A stretch of 46,471 nt of DNA from Desulfobacterales bacterium (GTDB taxonomy: Bacteria > Desulfobacterota > Desulfobacteria > Desulfobacterales > SpSt-501), in NCBI GenBank assembly GCA_030834695.1, contig JAUQXK010000080.1:1-46471 (forward strand), read 5' to 3'. The notes below the pieces were generated by a model. It was not told the origin of the DNA. It saw only the letters and a list, made by a program, of their open reading frames with translations, and searched no databases. The translations under genes were made by a program, and so were the position numbers. Numbering within the stretch: position 1 is the first letter of the stretch; every line of letters begins with the position of its first letter. Below, piece by piece: positions 1-9,282 of the stretch.

Positions 1-345
1 CGTGCCTCAGTCCAATCCTTGCTTGGATTGAAGGTGGGGTTGGTTTAGCAAGCCAAAGGTATCGATTCGGGGAATTGCAGATTCGTTGCTGTTTGCGGTG
101 AGTCCGGAGGCTGTTGGTTCCTGGGATTGGCTGAAACCATATCAGGAATGCCCGTTCGGTGGTTCGTCGGATGAAACCCATGTCTCGCAAATTCTGCAAT
201 ACATGGGATTAATCACAGCGAAATTACTATAGGGAATTCCAATTTATTGTGTTGCCGATCTGCTCCAGGGAAAGCGCGGGTAGGAGGCCTTGCAGGCGCC
301 ACACACCCTCAATGTGCAGGGAGGAGTTCAGAAAATCGGGGAACG
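1..345. other. No confident gene; window edge downstream of livF
   Basis: I see no supportable gene here. A plus-strand open frame runs from about 32 to 232 without a credible start or ribosome binding site, and its translation resembles no family I know. A short inverted repeat (CAATCC and GGATTG, near 13-30) lies at the window edge. The minus-strand operon ending at 346 has no obvious poly-U terminator in this stretch. Confidence 0.5.
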
Positions 346-1050
346 TTATCCGCCGAGATAGGCTTTCTGGATTTCGGGATTTTTTCGCAGATTGTCGGCG
401 CTGTCGTGAAGAACGATTCGGCCGGTCTTGAGCACATAAGCCCGGTCGGCCACGCCCAACGCTTTCTGGGCGTTCTGTTCGACCAGAAGGATCGTCATGC
501 CGTCCCGGTTCAGCTTTTTGACCAACTCAAAGACTTTATCCACAAAAATCGGCATCAACCCCATCGACATCTCATCGATCAGCAAGAGCTTGGGCTCACT
601 CATCACCGCCCGGCCGATAGCCAGCATCTGCTGCTCCCCGCCTGAAAGGTTCCCGCCCGGCTGATTCCGGCGCTGCTTCAAAATGGGAAACAGCTCGAAT
701 ACCCAATCCACGTTCCTGGCCAAGCGGGTCTGATCTTCAAGGGTGTAGGCACCCATGTGGAGGTTTTGGAGGACGGACAACTCCGGAAAAATCTTTCGGC
801 CTTCGGGTACGATGCTGATGCCGCTCTTGACCCGTTCATGCGCGGCCAGAGGAGTCACGTCGCGCCCATCGAGCCATATGCTGCCGGTGGTCTGTTGAAC
901 CAAGCCTAAAACGGCTCGGATCGTAGAGGTCTTGCCCGCACCGTTGGCTCCGATAAACGTCACCAGCTCGCCCTGGCCGACGTGGAAGGAGACTTCCGAT
1001 ACGGCGCGATATTCACCGTAAGACACCGAAAGGCGGTCGACTTTGAGCAT
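346..1050 (-). CDS. livF: Branched-chain amino acid-type ABC transporter ATPase LivF
   Basis: One of two cytoplasmic ATPases that power a Liv (HAAT family) importer. The 234-residue protein has a Walker A motif GANGAGKTS near residue 35, an ABC signature LSGGEQQ, and Walker B LLLIDE; length and order fit LivF. It is the last gene of the minus-strand run, 13 bases after livG. The module normally imports leucine, isoleucine or valine, but homologues import amides, urea and aromatic acids. Because it sits at the end of a hut-like operon, its solute may be related to that pathway; this is inference. Confidence 0.93.
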   Translation of the reverse strand: MLKVDRLSVSYGEYRAVSEVSFHVGQGELVTFIGANGAGKTSTIRAVLGLVQQTTGSIWLDGRDVTPLAAHERVKSGISIVPEGRKIFPELSVLQNLHMGAYTLEDQTRLARNVDWVFELFPILKQRRNQPGGNLSGGEQQMLAIGRAVMSEPKLLLIDEMSMGLMPIFVDKVFELVKKLNRDGMTILLVEQNAQKALGVADRAYVLKTGRIVLHDSADNLRKNPEIQKAYLGG

Positions 1051-1063
1051 CGCTGGGCCTCGT

Positions 1064-1807
1064 TCAGCTCCCCAGATAAGCCGTGATCACGCGCGGGTCT
1101 CTACGAATGATTTCAGGCGGTCCATCGCATAAATTCTCCCCGAAGTTCAAAACCGCCAGGCGGCTGCACAGTTCCATGACGTGCGGAATGTTGTGCTCGA
1201 TGAGCAGAATGCTCAGTCCTTCTCGCTGGAGGTTCTTGATGACGCCGGCCAGAGGCACGATATCCTCCTCGCTCAATCCGGCAAACGGCTCATCCAGCAT
1301 CAGGACCTTCGGCCGCAACGCCAGCGCCCGTGAAATCTCCATGCGCTTCTGATGACCGAGGGGAAGGGTGGTCGGCGTTTGATCGATGAATTCCTCAAGG
1401 CCCACCAGCCGCAGCAGACGGCGGACCTCGTCTCGATGGGCCTTGAGCCCGGTCCCCAGCATGGAAGGCCTCCATCCGCTGATGCGGTCATGGCCGAGGG
1501 CCACGAGCACATTCCGCTCCAGGCTGATGTTCCGAAAGGGCTTCACGATCTGAAAGGTCCGCCCGATCCCCATGCGGGCGATCCGGTGGGCCGGCCACCC
1601 GGTGACGTCCCGTTCTTCCAAGAACACGCGGCCCTCGTCCGGGCGGAAAACCCCGCAGACCGTGTTGAAAAAGGTTGTTTTCCCGGCGCCGTTCGGCCCG
1701 ATCAGGCCCAGGATTTCGTTGGGCATCAGCTGCAGGCTGACCTTTCGCAGGGCTTGGACCCCGCCGAAGGATTTCGCCACGTTCTCAACTCTTAGAATCG
1801 GAGGCAT
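1064..1807 (-). CDS. livG: Branched-chain amino acid-type ABC transporter ATPase LivG
   Basis: The second ATPase of the Liv-type importer, 247 residues. Walker A is GPNGAGKTT and Walker B is VLMLDEP. The signature region reads LPLGHQKRMEIS, the looser form usual in LivG rather than the strict LSGGQ of LivF. The C-terminal part keeps the LivG-like segment ending in a short extension after the H-loop (LLIEHN). It lies between livM (23 bases upstream) and livF, all on one strand, so the four cytoplasmic and membrane subunits are presumably co-transcribed. Confidence 0.93.
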   Translation of the reverse strand: MPPILRVENVAKSFGGVQALRKVSLQLMPNEILGLIGPNGAGKTTFFNTVCGVFRPDEGRVFLEERDVTGWPAHRIARMGIGRTFQIVKPFRNISLERNVLVALGHDRISGWRPSMLGTGLKAHRDEVRRLLRLVGLEEFIDQTPTTLPLGHQKRMEISRALALRPKVLMLDEPFAGLSEEDIVPLAGVIKNLQREGLSILLIEHNIPHVMELCSRLAVLNFGENLCDGPPEIIRRDPRVITAYLGS

Positions 1808-1830
1808 ACGGTTAAGGCTGTCGCTTCAAA

Positions 1831-2730
1831 TCAATCCCCGGAGTGCCTCATGGAACGAGGCCCCCTCCCCAAAAGCATCCGCAGTATGAAAGCCTTGTCG
1901 CCGAACAATCCCTGGGGCTGAAAGCGCGTCATGAGAACGATCAGCCCGCCGTAAAAAAGGAGCCGGTAGTTTGCCAGCGGCCGCAGCAGCTCAGGCAGCG
2001 CGGCCATCAGCAGGGCTCCAAGAATCGGCCCGCGAAGGGTTCCGATCCCTCCCACCACCATCATGGCGACAATCGTTATGGAAATGGGGAAAGCGAAATC
2101 ATTGGGCGTAATGAACCGCATGAAATGGGCGAAGAGTACGCCCGCCAGTCCCGCCCACGCGCAACCAAAGGCAAAGGCAATGATCTTGAACTTGGCGCAG
2201 TTGATTCCCGAAGCTTCAGCGGCCGCCTCGTTTTCACGGATGGCCTCCAGCGCAAGCCCCAGCCAGGACTTCGAAACCAGCAGGCTGAACAGGGCGCACA
2301 ACCCGACAAAGCCGAGGCACATCAGCAGGTAATAGCCCTTGCTGATCTTCACCCCGAAAAGCGTGGGGTACTGGATGCCCATGATGCCGTATGCGCCGCC
2401 GAAAAAATCGGAATACTCGAAAACGGTCACGATGACGAAGTTGATGCCGATCGTCGTAACGGCCAGAAAATCGCCCTTGATCCGCAGGGAAATCACTCCG
2501 ACCACCGCGCCGATGGCGCCGGCCGCCATCATCGCGAGGGGCGCGGCCACCCAGAAACCGATCCCCAGCTTCAGGGTCAACAGCGCGCTGGCATATGCGC
2601 CGATCCCGAAAAAAGCGGCGTGGCCGAGCGATGCCTGGCCGGCATAGCCGGAAATGATATTCAGGGAGATGGCCAGGATGGCGTAAATGCAGACCAGCGT
2701 CCCGATCGTGGTGAGATATCCCAAGCCCAT
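1831..2730 (-). CDS. livM: Liv-type ABC transporter permease LivM
   Basis: Inner-membrane permease subunit, 299 residues with about eight to ten hydrophobic segments. It carries family hallmarks: an early ISGYAGQASLGHAAFFGIGAY-like stretch near residue 27 and a C-terminal GGIGTLRGPILGA-like loop that contacts the ATPases. It partners LivH to form the channel. LivH ends six bases upstream, consistent with tight coupling. Substrate specificity cannot be read from this subunit. Confidence 0.92.
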   Translation of the reverse strand: MGLGYLTTIGTLVCIYAILAISLNIISGYAGQASLGHAAFFGIGAYASALLTLKLGIGFWVAAPLAMMAAGAIGAVVGVISLRIKGDFLAVTTIGINFVIVTVFEYSDFFGGAYGIMGIQYPTLFGVKISKGYYLLMCLGFVGLCALFSLLVSKSWLGLALEAIRENEAAAEASGINCAKFKIIAFAFGCAWAGLAGVLFAHFMRFITPNDFAFPISITIVAMMVVGGIGTLRGPILGALLMAALPELLRPLANYRLLFYGGLIVLMTRFQPQGLFGDKAFILRMLLGRGPRSMRHSGD

Positions 2731-2736
2731 GACCCT

Positions 2737-3594
2737 TTACCGTGCCCTTCCGAACAGGCCCTGGGGCCGTACGATCAGAATCAGGATCATGGCGGTGAAT
2801 GCGATGGCGTCGCGGGGCATGATGAACCCGAAATAGGCGGACATGAAGGTTTCGGACATTCCGATGATCAGGCTGGCGACGACGGTCCCCGGAATGGAGC
2901 CCATGCCCCCCAACACCACGATGGCGAACATTTTGTAGGAAATGACCGAGCCCATGGTGGGCAGAACCGAATTGTAGTTGATGGCCGTCATGACTCCGGC
3001 AATGGCGGCGATCGACGAAGCGATGATGAAATTGAATGTGACGACCTGCCGGATGTTGACTCCCATCGCTCTCGCGGTGTCCATATCCTGGGCCGTGGCC
3101 TGCCAGGCCAGGCCGAGCTTGGTTTTCGAGATGACCGCGTAGACCACCAGCAGGCAGACGGCCGTCGTGATCAAAATGAGAACCTGATGGGCGGTGACGA
3201 CCGCCTCCAGAAACGCTATTTTTTCAAACCAGAGGTCAACCTTGAACGCGCGGATATAGGGCCCGCCCAGCAGCCGGAATAAATCCTCGCATAAAATGAA
3301 CAGCCCGACCGATGCGATGAGCGGCACGATGCGTTCCTCGGTCAGCATGGGAGTGTACAGATAGCGCTGGATCAGATAGCCCAGCACCGAGCAGCCCGCA
3401 GCGGCGGCGATGAGGGCGAGCACCAGGCTGCCGGTGAACGTGTAGGCGACGAGCCCGATATAGGCACCGCCGACAAAAACAGCCGCGTGCGCGATGTGCA
3501 GGATGCGCAGGATGCCGTAAACCATGGTAAGGCCGACGGCAATGAGGGCATACAGGCTGCCGGTGATGATGCCGTTGAGAAATTGCTGAACCAT
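2737..3594 (-). CDS. livH: Liv-type ABC transporter permease LivH
   Basis: Inner-membrane permease of 285 residues, strongly hydrophobic throughout. It has the LivH opening (GIITGSLYALIAVGLTMVYG region, residues 9-28) and the conserved cytoplasmic coupling loop GGMGSIPGTVVAS. It is the first membrane component after the binding-protein gene and is separated from it by a 72-base gap holding a perfect GC-rich hairpin. The start fits the family N-terminus. Confidence 0.92.
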   Translation of the reverse strand: MVQQFLNGIITGSLYALIAVGLTMVYGILRILHIAHAAVFVGGAYIGLVAYTFTGSLVLALIAAAAGCSVLGYLIQRYLYTPMLTEERIVPLIASVGLFILCEDLFRLLGGPYIRAFKVDLWFEKIAFLEAVVTAHQVLILITTAVCLLVVYAVISKTKLGLAWQATAQDMDTARAMGVNIRQVVTFNFIIASSIAAIAGVMTAINYNSVLPTMGSVISYKMFAIVVLGGMGSIPGTVVASLIIGMSETFMSAYFGFIMPRDAIAFTAMILILIVRPQGLFGRAR

Positions 3595-3603
3595 TTTTCA
3601 GGG

Positions 3604-3628
3604 GCGGCCCCGAGGGTGTCGGGGCCGC
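3604..3628 (-). promoter_or_regulatory. GC-rich hairpin between binding protein and livH
   Basis: A perfect 10-base-pair stem (3604-3613 with 3619-3628) with a 5-base loop lies in the gap between the binding-protein stop and livH. There is no U tract, so it is unlikely to be a full terminator. Such hairpins after substrate-binding protein genes commonly stabilise the upstream message or partly limit read-through, giving more binding protein than membrane subunits. A second, weaker inverted repeat (ATAGAAT 3636-3642 with 3664-3670) overlaps the upstream stop codon. Confidence 0.6.
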
Positions 3629-3666
3629 TTAAGGGATAGAATTAAGAGGGATCACCCCCCCTGATT

Positions 3667-4836
3667 CTATGGGGTCAAAAGCTTCAGGTCGGAGACCACT
3701 CCAAAATGACGGAAGACATTGCTCCGCACGACCTGCAGTTCGACGTTCTTGATGACTTCTCCCTGGGGAGTAAAGGCTTGGATCTGTCCGGTGACCCCCT
3801 GCCACCCCTTCATAGCCCGGAAGGCGTCGACGATCTTGTCGGCGTCGGTGCCGACTTTCTTGATGGCGTCGATCACCATGAGAAGGGCGTCGTAGGTCGA
3901 TGCACCGGTCATGTCCGGGGCGAAGCCGTATTTCTTCTGGTATTCGTCCAGGTACTTCCGGGTGATTTCGGCCTTGGAGTCGCGGTCCAGATTGGTGGTG
4001 ATGATGATGCCCTCGGCGGCCTTTCCGGCCACATCGAGAAAGCCTTTGGTGCTGTCCAGACCCTCGGAGCCCATCTGCTGGGTCTTGATACCCAGGTCCG
4101 CCGCCTGCTTGAGAATCAGGGCGCCGTCGATCGGGTAAGCGGTGTTGTAAATCAAATCGGGATTGAGCTGCTTGATCTTGGTGAGAACCGGTGAAAACTC
4201 CTTCTCGCCCATTTTAAACTTGTCGGCGGACAGGACCTTGACTCCCAGGCCCTCCGCCTGTTCCCGGAACCCGCTGGCCAGCGATTGGCCGAAATCGTTG
4301 TCCTGGATCAGCATCGACACGGTCTTGACCTTCAGGAGGTTTCCGGCGGCGTAACCGCCGGCCCGGCCCTGGACGTGGCCCAGAACCGTCACCCGGAAAA
4401 CGTACTTGCCGCCTTCGGTGATGGCGGGATGCAGCGCGTAGCCGACCGAGAAGGGAATCTTCTCCTCCTGGAAGACCTGGGCCGCCGCCCGGGTGGTAAA
4501 AGAATAGGAACCGGACACGCCGGCGACCACCTTATCGCCCTCGATCATTTTCTGGGCCACGGTCACCGCCTGCTTCGAGTCGAACTGGTCGTCGTAGACG
4601 ATCAGCTCGATTTTCCGGCCGTTGATGCCCCCCGCCGCATTCACTTGCTCGACCAGCATCTCACAGGACTGCTTGGCGGAAAGACCATCCGCAGCGGCCG
4701 GGCCGGTCAAGGGCGCCATCAGTCCGATCTTGATCGGCTGCGCCGCTGCCGGCGAACTCGGCCCGCCGATTCCCGCAACCATCACGGCAGCTATCCAAAC
4801 CACTATCAATTCCTTGGTGCCAATGCCCTTCATCAT
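3667..4836 (-). CDS. Liv-type ABC transporter periplasmic substrate-binding protein
   Basis: Exported solute-binding protein (peripla_BP_6 / LivJ type), 389 residues from the chosen start. A signal peptide (MMKGIGTKELIVVW onward, ending near AAAQ) precedes the mature IKIGLMAPLTGPAA-like strand. The frame stays open 38 codons further upstream, but the ATG at 4836 has a good AGGAG seven bases ahead and puts the signal peptide at the N-terminus. It delivers substrate to LivHM. The ligand is unknown; hut-operon context makes an amino acid or imidazole-type acid possible, which is inference. Confidence 0.88.
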   Translation of the reverse strand: MMKGIGTKELIVVWIAAVMVAGIGGPSSPAAAQPIKIGLMAPLTGPAAADGLSAKQSCEMLVEQVNAAGGINGRKIELIVYDDQFDSKQAVTVAQKMIEGDKVVAGVSGSYSFTTRAAAQVFQEEKIPFSVGYALHPAITEGGKYVFRVTVLGHVQGRAGGYAAGNLLKVKTVSMLIQDNDFGQSLASGFREQAEGLGVKVLSADKFKMGEKEFSPVLTKIKQLNPDLIYNTAYPIDGALILKQAADLGIKTQQMGSEGLDSTKGFLDVAGKAAEGIIITTNLDRDSKAEITRKYLDEYQKKYGFAPDMTGASTYDALLMVIDAIKKVGTDADKIVDAFRAMKGWQGVTGQIQAFTPQGEVIKNVELQVVRSNVFRHFGVVSDLKLLTP

Positions 4837-4888
4837 GGCAGGTCTCCTTTCATCCATGACCGGTTGCCGCCGCTCCACTGCAACTAGA

Positions 4889-4917
4889 CTGGCTTCGTAA
4901 AAAGCCCAAACTCTGCG
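4889..4917. repeat. Partial copy of the 41793-41916 repeat end
   Basis: These 29 bases match the reverse complement of 41886-41914 at 25 of 29 positions by hand alignment, including the core CTTCGTAAA and the following CTCTGCG. It is apparently one end of the MITE-like element described at 41793-41916. It lies in the gap between the LarA-family gene and the binding-protein gene. Confidence 0.6.
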
Positions 4918-4973
4918 AGGAAAATAGACCAACTTACTTTGATTAGGCAAGCCTTAAGTGATGACGGCGATCT

Positions 4974-6275
4974 TCAAAGCCCTGGCCCCGCCGGCGCGAC
5001 GATGGGAAGGCAGTCCCCGCCGCGGGGCAACACCCCGATCGTTCCCGCGGGGAGCCTGCGAAGCGCCCGATCCACCGCGTCCTGGAGACTCGCGAGCTTT
5101 TGATAACCGAGGATGGCGCTGTCGGCCGGCGTCAACCCGTCGGAAACCAGCAAGATATCCGCTTTTTCACGAACGCGGGCATTCAGGATGGCCAGGTCCG
5201 CCGCAATCAAATCCGCCTGGGTGTCCTCGGGCGAGCAGTTCCTGGCCGCTGCACAGGCTTCCGTATAATTCAGCTTCAGCCAATCTCTCAGCCGGGGGTG
5301 ATTGTGCTCCAGCCCTTCCGGGCATGGCGCGACAAATATGATCACCCCTCCCCTTCGGACCGCGAAATAAGCGGAGATGATCCCCTTCTCCGCCTGCCAG
5401 TAGTCGATGTCGCAGGGATAGGAGCTGACGATGACAATGTCGGCCGGAGCCGGGACCGAAACGCCGAAGCTCCGGCGAGACGTTCGAACGCCCTGGCGGT
5501 GGGCCGCGATGAAGTCTCCGGCGACGACCTCGACGATCTCGTTCTGGAAATTCTTGACCACGTTGATGATGAAGCTCAGACCGACCCTCCGGGCGACCTC
5601 TTCCATGCCCTGACGACACGGGTTTTCAACGATGCCGAGCGGGATTTCATCCAGGAGGGCCGCGGCGACATGGGTCGCGGCCGTAGTCGCATAACCGCAG
5701 ATGCCCGGCTGCAGGATTTTGGCCCCGCCCGAGAACCCGGCGTCACAGTGCGGGATGATGTCTCCGATGCCGATGATAAAATCGGCCTCCAAGGCCTTGC
5801 GATTCACCTGGACCGGAATGACGCTTCCGCCGACCTGGACCGTTCCGAGGTCTTTCAGGTTCTCGAGGTCGCTGAAGTCGTGCTGCGAAACCCGCACGCG
5901 GTTCGCAGCGCCGGCGCCGATTTTCGCTTCCAGTTCGGGCGGTGTCATCACCCGATGGGTCCCCGGGGCGGTCAGGATCTCGATGCTTGAAAGGGCAACG
6001 CCGGCCTCCTGCAGATAGGACAGGAGCACCGGCAGGATCCGGTCCACCGGCGTGTTGCGCGTGTTGTCCTCGACCAGGATGAGGAGCTTCACCCGCGATT
6101 CGACGAGGTTCCGCAGCGGCTCGCACCCAACAGGGCGGTCCAGCGCCTTTCGCAGCGCTTCCTCGAAATTCGCCAGCGCCGGCAGCCGCTCCATTTCGCC
6201 CGCAAAGAGCAGGCGTTCGACCGGAAGTTGCGCTTTGAGAAAAGCGCGACCGTAAGGAATGGATATGTCCATCAT
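4974..6275 (-). CDS. LarA-family nickel-dependent hydroxyacid racemase/epimerase
   Basis: A 433-residue member of the LarA (DUF2088) family, whose enzymes racemise or epimerise 2-hydroxyacids by hydride transfer using a nickel-pincer cofactor. Visible motifs are DNTRNTP (71-77), GTHR (105-108) and PHCDAGFSGGAK (175-186). From memory of Lactobacillus LarA, His108, His174, Lys184 and His200 align with His107, His176, Lys186 and His202 here, so the active site looks intact. Its ATG overlaps the stop of the aconitase X small subunit (ATGA), implying translational coupling. The cofactor genes larB, larC and larE are not in the window. Substrate is unknown; lactate is only one of several possible hydroxyacids. 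Confidence 0.85.
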   Translation of the reverse strand: MMDISIPYGRAFLKAQLPVERLLFAGEMERLPALANFEEALRKALDRPVGCEPLRNLVESRVKLLILVEDNTRNTPVDRILPVLLSYLQEAGVALSSIEILTAPGTHRVMTPPELEAKIGAGAANRVRVSQHDFSDLENLKDLGTVQVGGSVIPVQVNRKALEADFIIGIGDIIPHCDAGFSGGAKILQPGICGYATTAATHVAAALLDEIPLGIVENPCRQGMEEVARRVGLSFIINVVKNFQNEIVEVVAGDFIAAHRQGVRTSRRSFGVSVPAPADIVIVSSYPCDIDYWQAEKGIISAYFAVRRGGVIIFVAPCPEGLEHNHPRLRDWLKLNYTEACAAARNCSPEDTQADLIAADLAILNARVREKADILLVSDGLTPADSAILGYQKLASLQDAVDRALRRLPAGTIGVLPRGGDCLPIVAPAGPGL

Positions 6276-6700
6276 GGCTGGGTTCCCCGTATCGAGACGA
6301 GCTGGTTGTCGGCGTCCACGGTGATATAAGATCCGGTGCGGACCCGCTCGTAGAATTCCTTGCCGACCCGCATCACCGTCGGGATCTCCATGACGATGGC
6401 GCTCGATACCAGAACCGGGTCGGGATACTCCACGATCATGCCCTTGGGGGCCTTGTCGTGTTTCATCAGCTTGTAGAGCCCGTCCGCCTGAACCACGGAG
6501 CTGCCCTTCCCGGAAGGCATCACCAGGATTTTGCCGGCAATGCTTTGGCCCTCCAGGGCGTGATGCTTCTCGATCACGATCCCGGTCTCGGGCTCGACCA
6601 GATAGAAACAGATGGCATCCGTCGAGACGATGGCTTCTCCTTCGGCTTTTCCTTCGGCGATCTTACGGCACGTTACATTCTGAAGCCCTTCCGCTCTCAT
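6272..6700 (-). CDS. Aconitase X small (swivel, DUF126) subunit
   Basis: A 142-residue swivel-domain subunit of the two-subunit aconitase X type. The conserved GKGSS segment with Ser67 and the downstream KAPKGMIV-like strand mark DUF126. The frame is open 85 codons further upstream, but that part is a shadow of the large subunit; the ATG at 6700 overlaps the large-subunit stop by four bases (ATGA), the usual arrangement. Known two-subunit relatives are bacterial cis-3-hydroxyproline dehydratase and archaeal phosphomevalonate dehydratase. The reaction here is presumably dehydration of a hydroxyacid. Confidence 0.88.
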   Translation of the reverse strand: MRAEGLQNVTCRKIAEGKAEGEAIVSTDAICFYLVEPETGIVIEKHHALEGQSIAGKILVMPSGKGSSVVQADGLYKLMKHDKAPKGMIVEYPDPVLVSSAIVMEIPTVMRVGKEFYERVRTGSYITVDADNQLVSIRGTQP

Positions 6701-7917
6701 CGCAGCACCTCCCCGCGGATGGCCGCCTCCACGCATTCTTTCAGCGGTCGGATGATGAATTTGATCTTGCGGATCTCGTTGTAGTAAGCGCATTTCGGCG
6801 AATCCGTGACGCCGGTCCTCCCGTAATAGGGCTGCCAGCAGGGGGGAACGTCGATGCAGGTATCGGCCACGATGTGGCCGCCCGCCCTCTGGATCGTCTG
6901 CAGGTAGCCCATGCGGCCGGCCAGTTCGCGGGTCAGTGAACTGGTCAGCACCCAAAAATCGATCTTGAGGCGCTTTCCTTCCAGGACTTCGGCGATCTCC
7001 GCCACCTGGCGGATGGAAAGGTGCGGGCAGCCGAACATGGCGAAATCGATCTTCCCGGGCTCCCCGCAGATTTGCTGCCGGACATGGTCCAAATCGCTTT
7101 CGGTTATCTCGACACGCTGCTTAAAGGGCCTCCCTCCGAGCGCCGCGTCCAGGCTGGGGGCCTCCGGGGTGATGCCGGCGATATGGTACATCGAAACCGC
7201 GCCGGAGGTGTTCAGCTGTGCGCCGAAGTTCATGAACCCTTCCGGAGTCGGCCTCTTGCGGATCCCCGTAAAGACCGGAACCTCAAGTCCCTTGTGCTTC
7301 AAGGGGTAGCACCAACCCAACAGCTGGTAATCGAAATCCGTTTCGATCCTGGCCGACACGTCCACCCGGATCTCGGCCCTGCGTTGCTCATCCAGCAGCA
7401 ACCCGTACTCCGCCACTCTCCCGGTGACGGCAGCGCACAGGGCGCTCTGGGAGGATTCCCGGTTCGACCGGGCTCCCAGGACCGAGTTCACGTACGGCGT
7501 GGCGCTCGATTCCGAGAAAGCCACTATCTCGCCGTACGCCGGGATATTTTGCTGCAGGTAAGGCGTGCAGTCGAACGTCAATGTGGCGCCGATCCGGCGG
7601 TAGGCCTCGTTCGTTGCCGAAACGATATCCACGCCTTCCTTCGGGATTTGAAATAAATGCTGATTCAGGTAGGCCAGATCGATGCTGGGGTTGACGGTGG
7701 GCGGGACCTTGCAGCGCGCCCCTTTGTTCAGAAGCTTTTCAACAAACCACAGGTCGGCATCCTGGGCGCTCAACGCCACGTGCGCCCGGGTGATCGCCAC
7801 CATGCGCCCGGCGTCGAACGCTTCACCGATTCCCACCTGGATTTTCATCGCAAGGGCCGTGCCTTCGCCGTATCTTCCCGCCAGCATGTCTTTTTCTTCT
7901 TGGGTCAGCTCCATCAT
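6697..7917 (-). CDS. Aconitase X large (DUF521) catalytic subunit
   Basis: A 406-residue hydro-lyase subunit of the aconitase X family. Family marks include an N-terminal LTQEEKDML, Cys117 (CTPYL), FGCPH with Cys297, and ADTC with Cys354; the three cysteines are the expected iron-sulfur ligands. The usual late motif near TNSAK appears as TDSPKCAYY. AAAGGAG precedes the two tandem ATG codons. Bacterial two-subunit relatives dehydrate cis-3-hydroxyproline, but no proline-pathway genes are nearby; instead it sits between a TRAP transporter and a LarA-family gene, suggesting a hydroxycarboxylate substrate (inference). Confidence 0.88.
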   Translation of the reverse strand: MMELTQEEKDMLAGRYGEGTALAMKIQVGIGEAFDAGRMVAITRAHVALSAQDADLWFVEKLLNKGARCKVPPTVNPSIDLAYLNQHLFQIPKEGVDIVSATNEAYRRIGATLTFDCTPYLQQNIPAYGEIVAFSESSATPYVNSVLGARSNRESSQSALCAAVTGRVAEYGLLLDEQRRAEIRVDVSARIETDFDYQLLGWCYPLKHKGLEVPVFTGIRKRPTPEGFMNFGAQLNTSGAVSMYHIAGITPEAPSLDAALGGRPFKQRVEITESDLDHVRQQICGEPGKIDFAMFGCPHLSIRQVAEIAEVLEGKRLKIDFWVLTSSLTRELAGRMGYLQTIQRAGGHIVADTCIDVPPCWQPYYGRTGVTDSPKCAYYNEIRKIKFIIRPLKECVEAAIRGEVLR

Positions 7918-7992
7918 CCCTCTCCTTTAATCAGTTGAAATCGAAACAGCGGTCGATCGCATCAGCGTTGAAATTCGCCCGCGCGGGATAGC

Positions 7993-9282
7993 CTACTGCA
8001 CGAGATGGAAGATCTGGGGCACGATCATGGAGATCCATGGGATGTAGCTGAAAACGACCAGCACCGCGATCAAAAGTAAAATGAAAGGCCATATGGCCTT
8101 GGACAAGGCTTCGATGGGCACCTCCGCGATGGTGCAGCCGACGAAAAGGCAGATGCCCAGGGGCGGCGTGATCATGCCGATGACCAGGTTGAACACGAAG
8201 ACAAACCCGATGTGCAGCGGATGGAATCCCGCGGCGGTGAGGATCGGAGCGAGGATCGGCGCAAATAGAATGATGGCCGCCCCGGTCTCCATGAAACAGC
8301 CCACGAACAGAAGAACGATGTTCACCATCAGCATCAGGACGTAAGGGTTGCTGGAAATGGACATGAAAAACTGGGAGACCTTGATCGGGATCTGCTGGGT
8401 GGCCAGAAACCAGAGCATGATGTTGGCCGTGCCGATGATCACCATGATGATGGAGGTCGTTATGGCGCAGTTCAGGATGATCTGCGGCAGGTCCTTCAGC
8501 GCAAGGGTCTTGAACAGGAAGAAGCCGAGCAGAAAGGCGCACAGCACGGCGATCGCCGCCGCCTCGGTCGCGGTGAAGACCCCGCTCATGATCCCGCCGA
8601 GGATGACCACCGGCAGGATCAAGGCCGGGATCGTCGCCCAGAAGCCCTTCAGGATCTCGACCACGGACGCCCGCTTGGGGTTGCGCGGGTAGTTGCGCTT
8701 GTAAGCGTAGTAATAGGACATCCCCATCATCGAGAGGCACATAATCACGCCCGGGAGCAGGCCGGCCAGAAACAGCCCGCCGATGGACACCCCCATCGTG
8801 ACCCCGTAAACCACCATGGTGATGCTGGGCGGAATGATCGGGCCGGCGGTCGCGGCCGTGGCCAGGAGGGCGGTCGCGAATTCCTTGTCGTAGCCCTCCT
8901 TCACCATGGAGGGGATCAGGACTTTGCCCAACGCCGAGGCATCGGCGACCGCCGAACCGGAAACGCCGGAGAGAAACATCTCCGCCACCACCAGGGTGTG
9001 GGCGAGGCCGCCGCGAATATGCCCCACCAGGAGGTTGGCAAACCGGATCAGGCAGTCCGTGACTCCCCCCAGGTTCATTAAATCACCCGCCAGGATAAAG
9101 AGGGGGATGGCCATGAGGGCGAAGAGGTCCATCCCCTGGAACATCTTCTGGGCGATGATCGTGATCGGGTACTGCCCCTGGTAGATGGCGGTCGCCAGAG
9201 AGCTCAACCCCAGGCAGAAAGCGATCGGGATTCCAATGACGAGCGTAACCGCGAAAGCAGCCAACAGCACGAACGTAATCAT
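7993..9282 (-). CDS. dctM: TRAP transporter large permease DctM
   Basis: The 12-helix inner-membrane carrier subunit of a tripartite ATP-independent periplasmic transporter, 429 residues, the usual length. It shows the DctM opening (GIPIAFCLGLSS region), the LFILAGDLMNLGGVT region, and FLSGVSGSAVADASALG near residue 100. It works with DctQ and the DctP binding protein to import organic acids using the sodium gradient. Its start overlaps the dctQ stop by four bases. A 75-base gap separates it from the aconitase X genes downstream. Confidence 0.93.
   Translation of the reverse strand: MITFVLLAAFAVTLVIGIPIAFCLGLSSLATAIYQGQYPITIIAQKMFQGMDLFALMAIPLFILAGDLMNLGGVTDCLIRFANLLVGHIRGGLAHTLVVAEMFLSGVSGSAVADASALGKVLIPSMVKEGYDKEFATALLATAATAGPIIPPSITMVVYGVTMGVSIGGLFLAGLLPGVIMCLSMMGMSYYYAYKRNYPRNPKRASVVEILKGFWATIPALILPVVILGGIMSGVFTATEAAAIAVLCAFLLGFFLFKTLALKDLPQIILNCAITTSIIMVIIGTANIMLWFLATQQIPIKVSQFFMSISSNPYVLMLMVNIVLLFVGCFMETGAAIILFAPILAPILTAAGFHPLHIGFVFVFNLVIGMITPPLGICLFVGCTIAEVPIEALSKAIWPFILLLIAVLVVFSYIPWISMIVPQIFHLVQ

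Noticed and set aside
1843-3282. A 479-residue plus-strand open frame
   Set aside because: It lies antisense to livM and livH, has low-complexity composition (His, Gly, Asp, Gln) typical of shadows in GC-rich DNA, and no family similarity.
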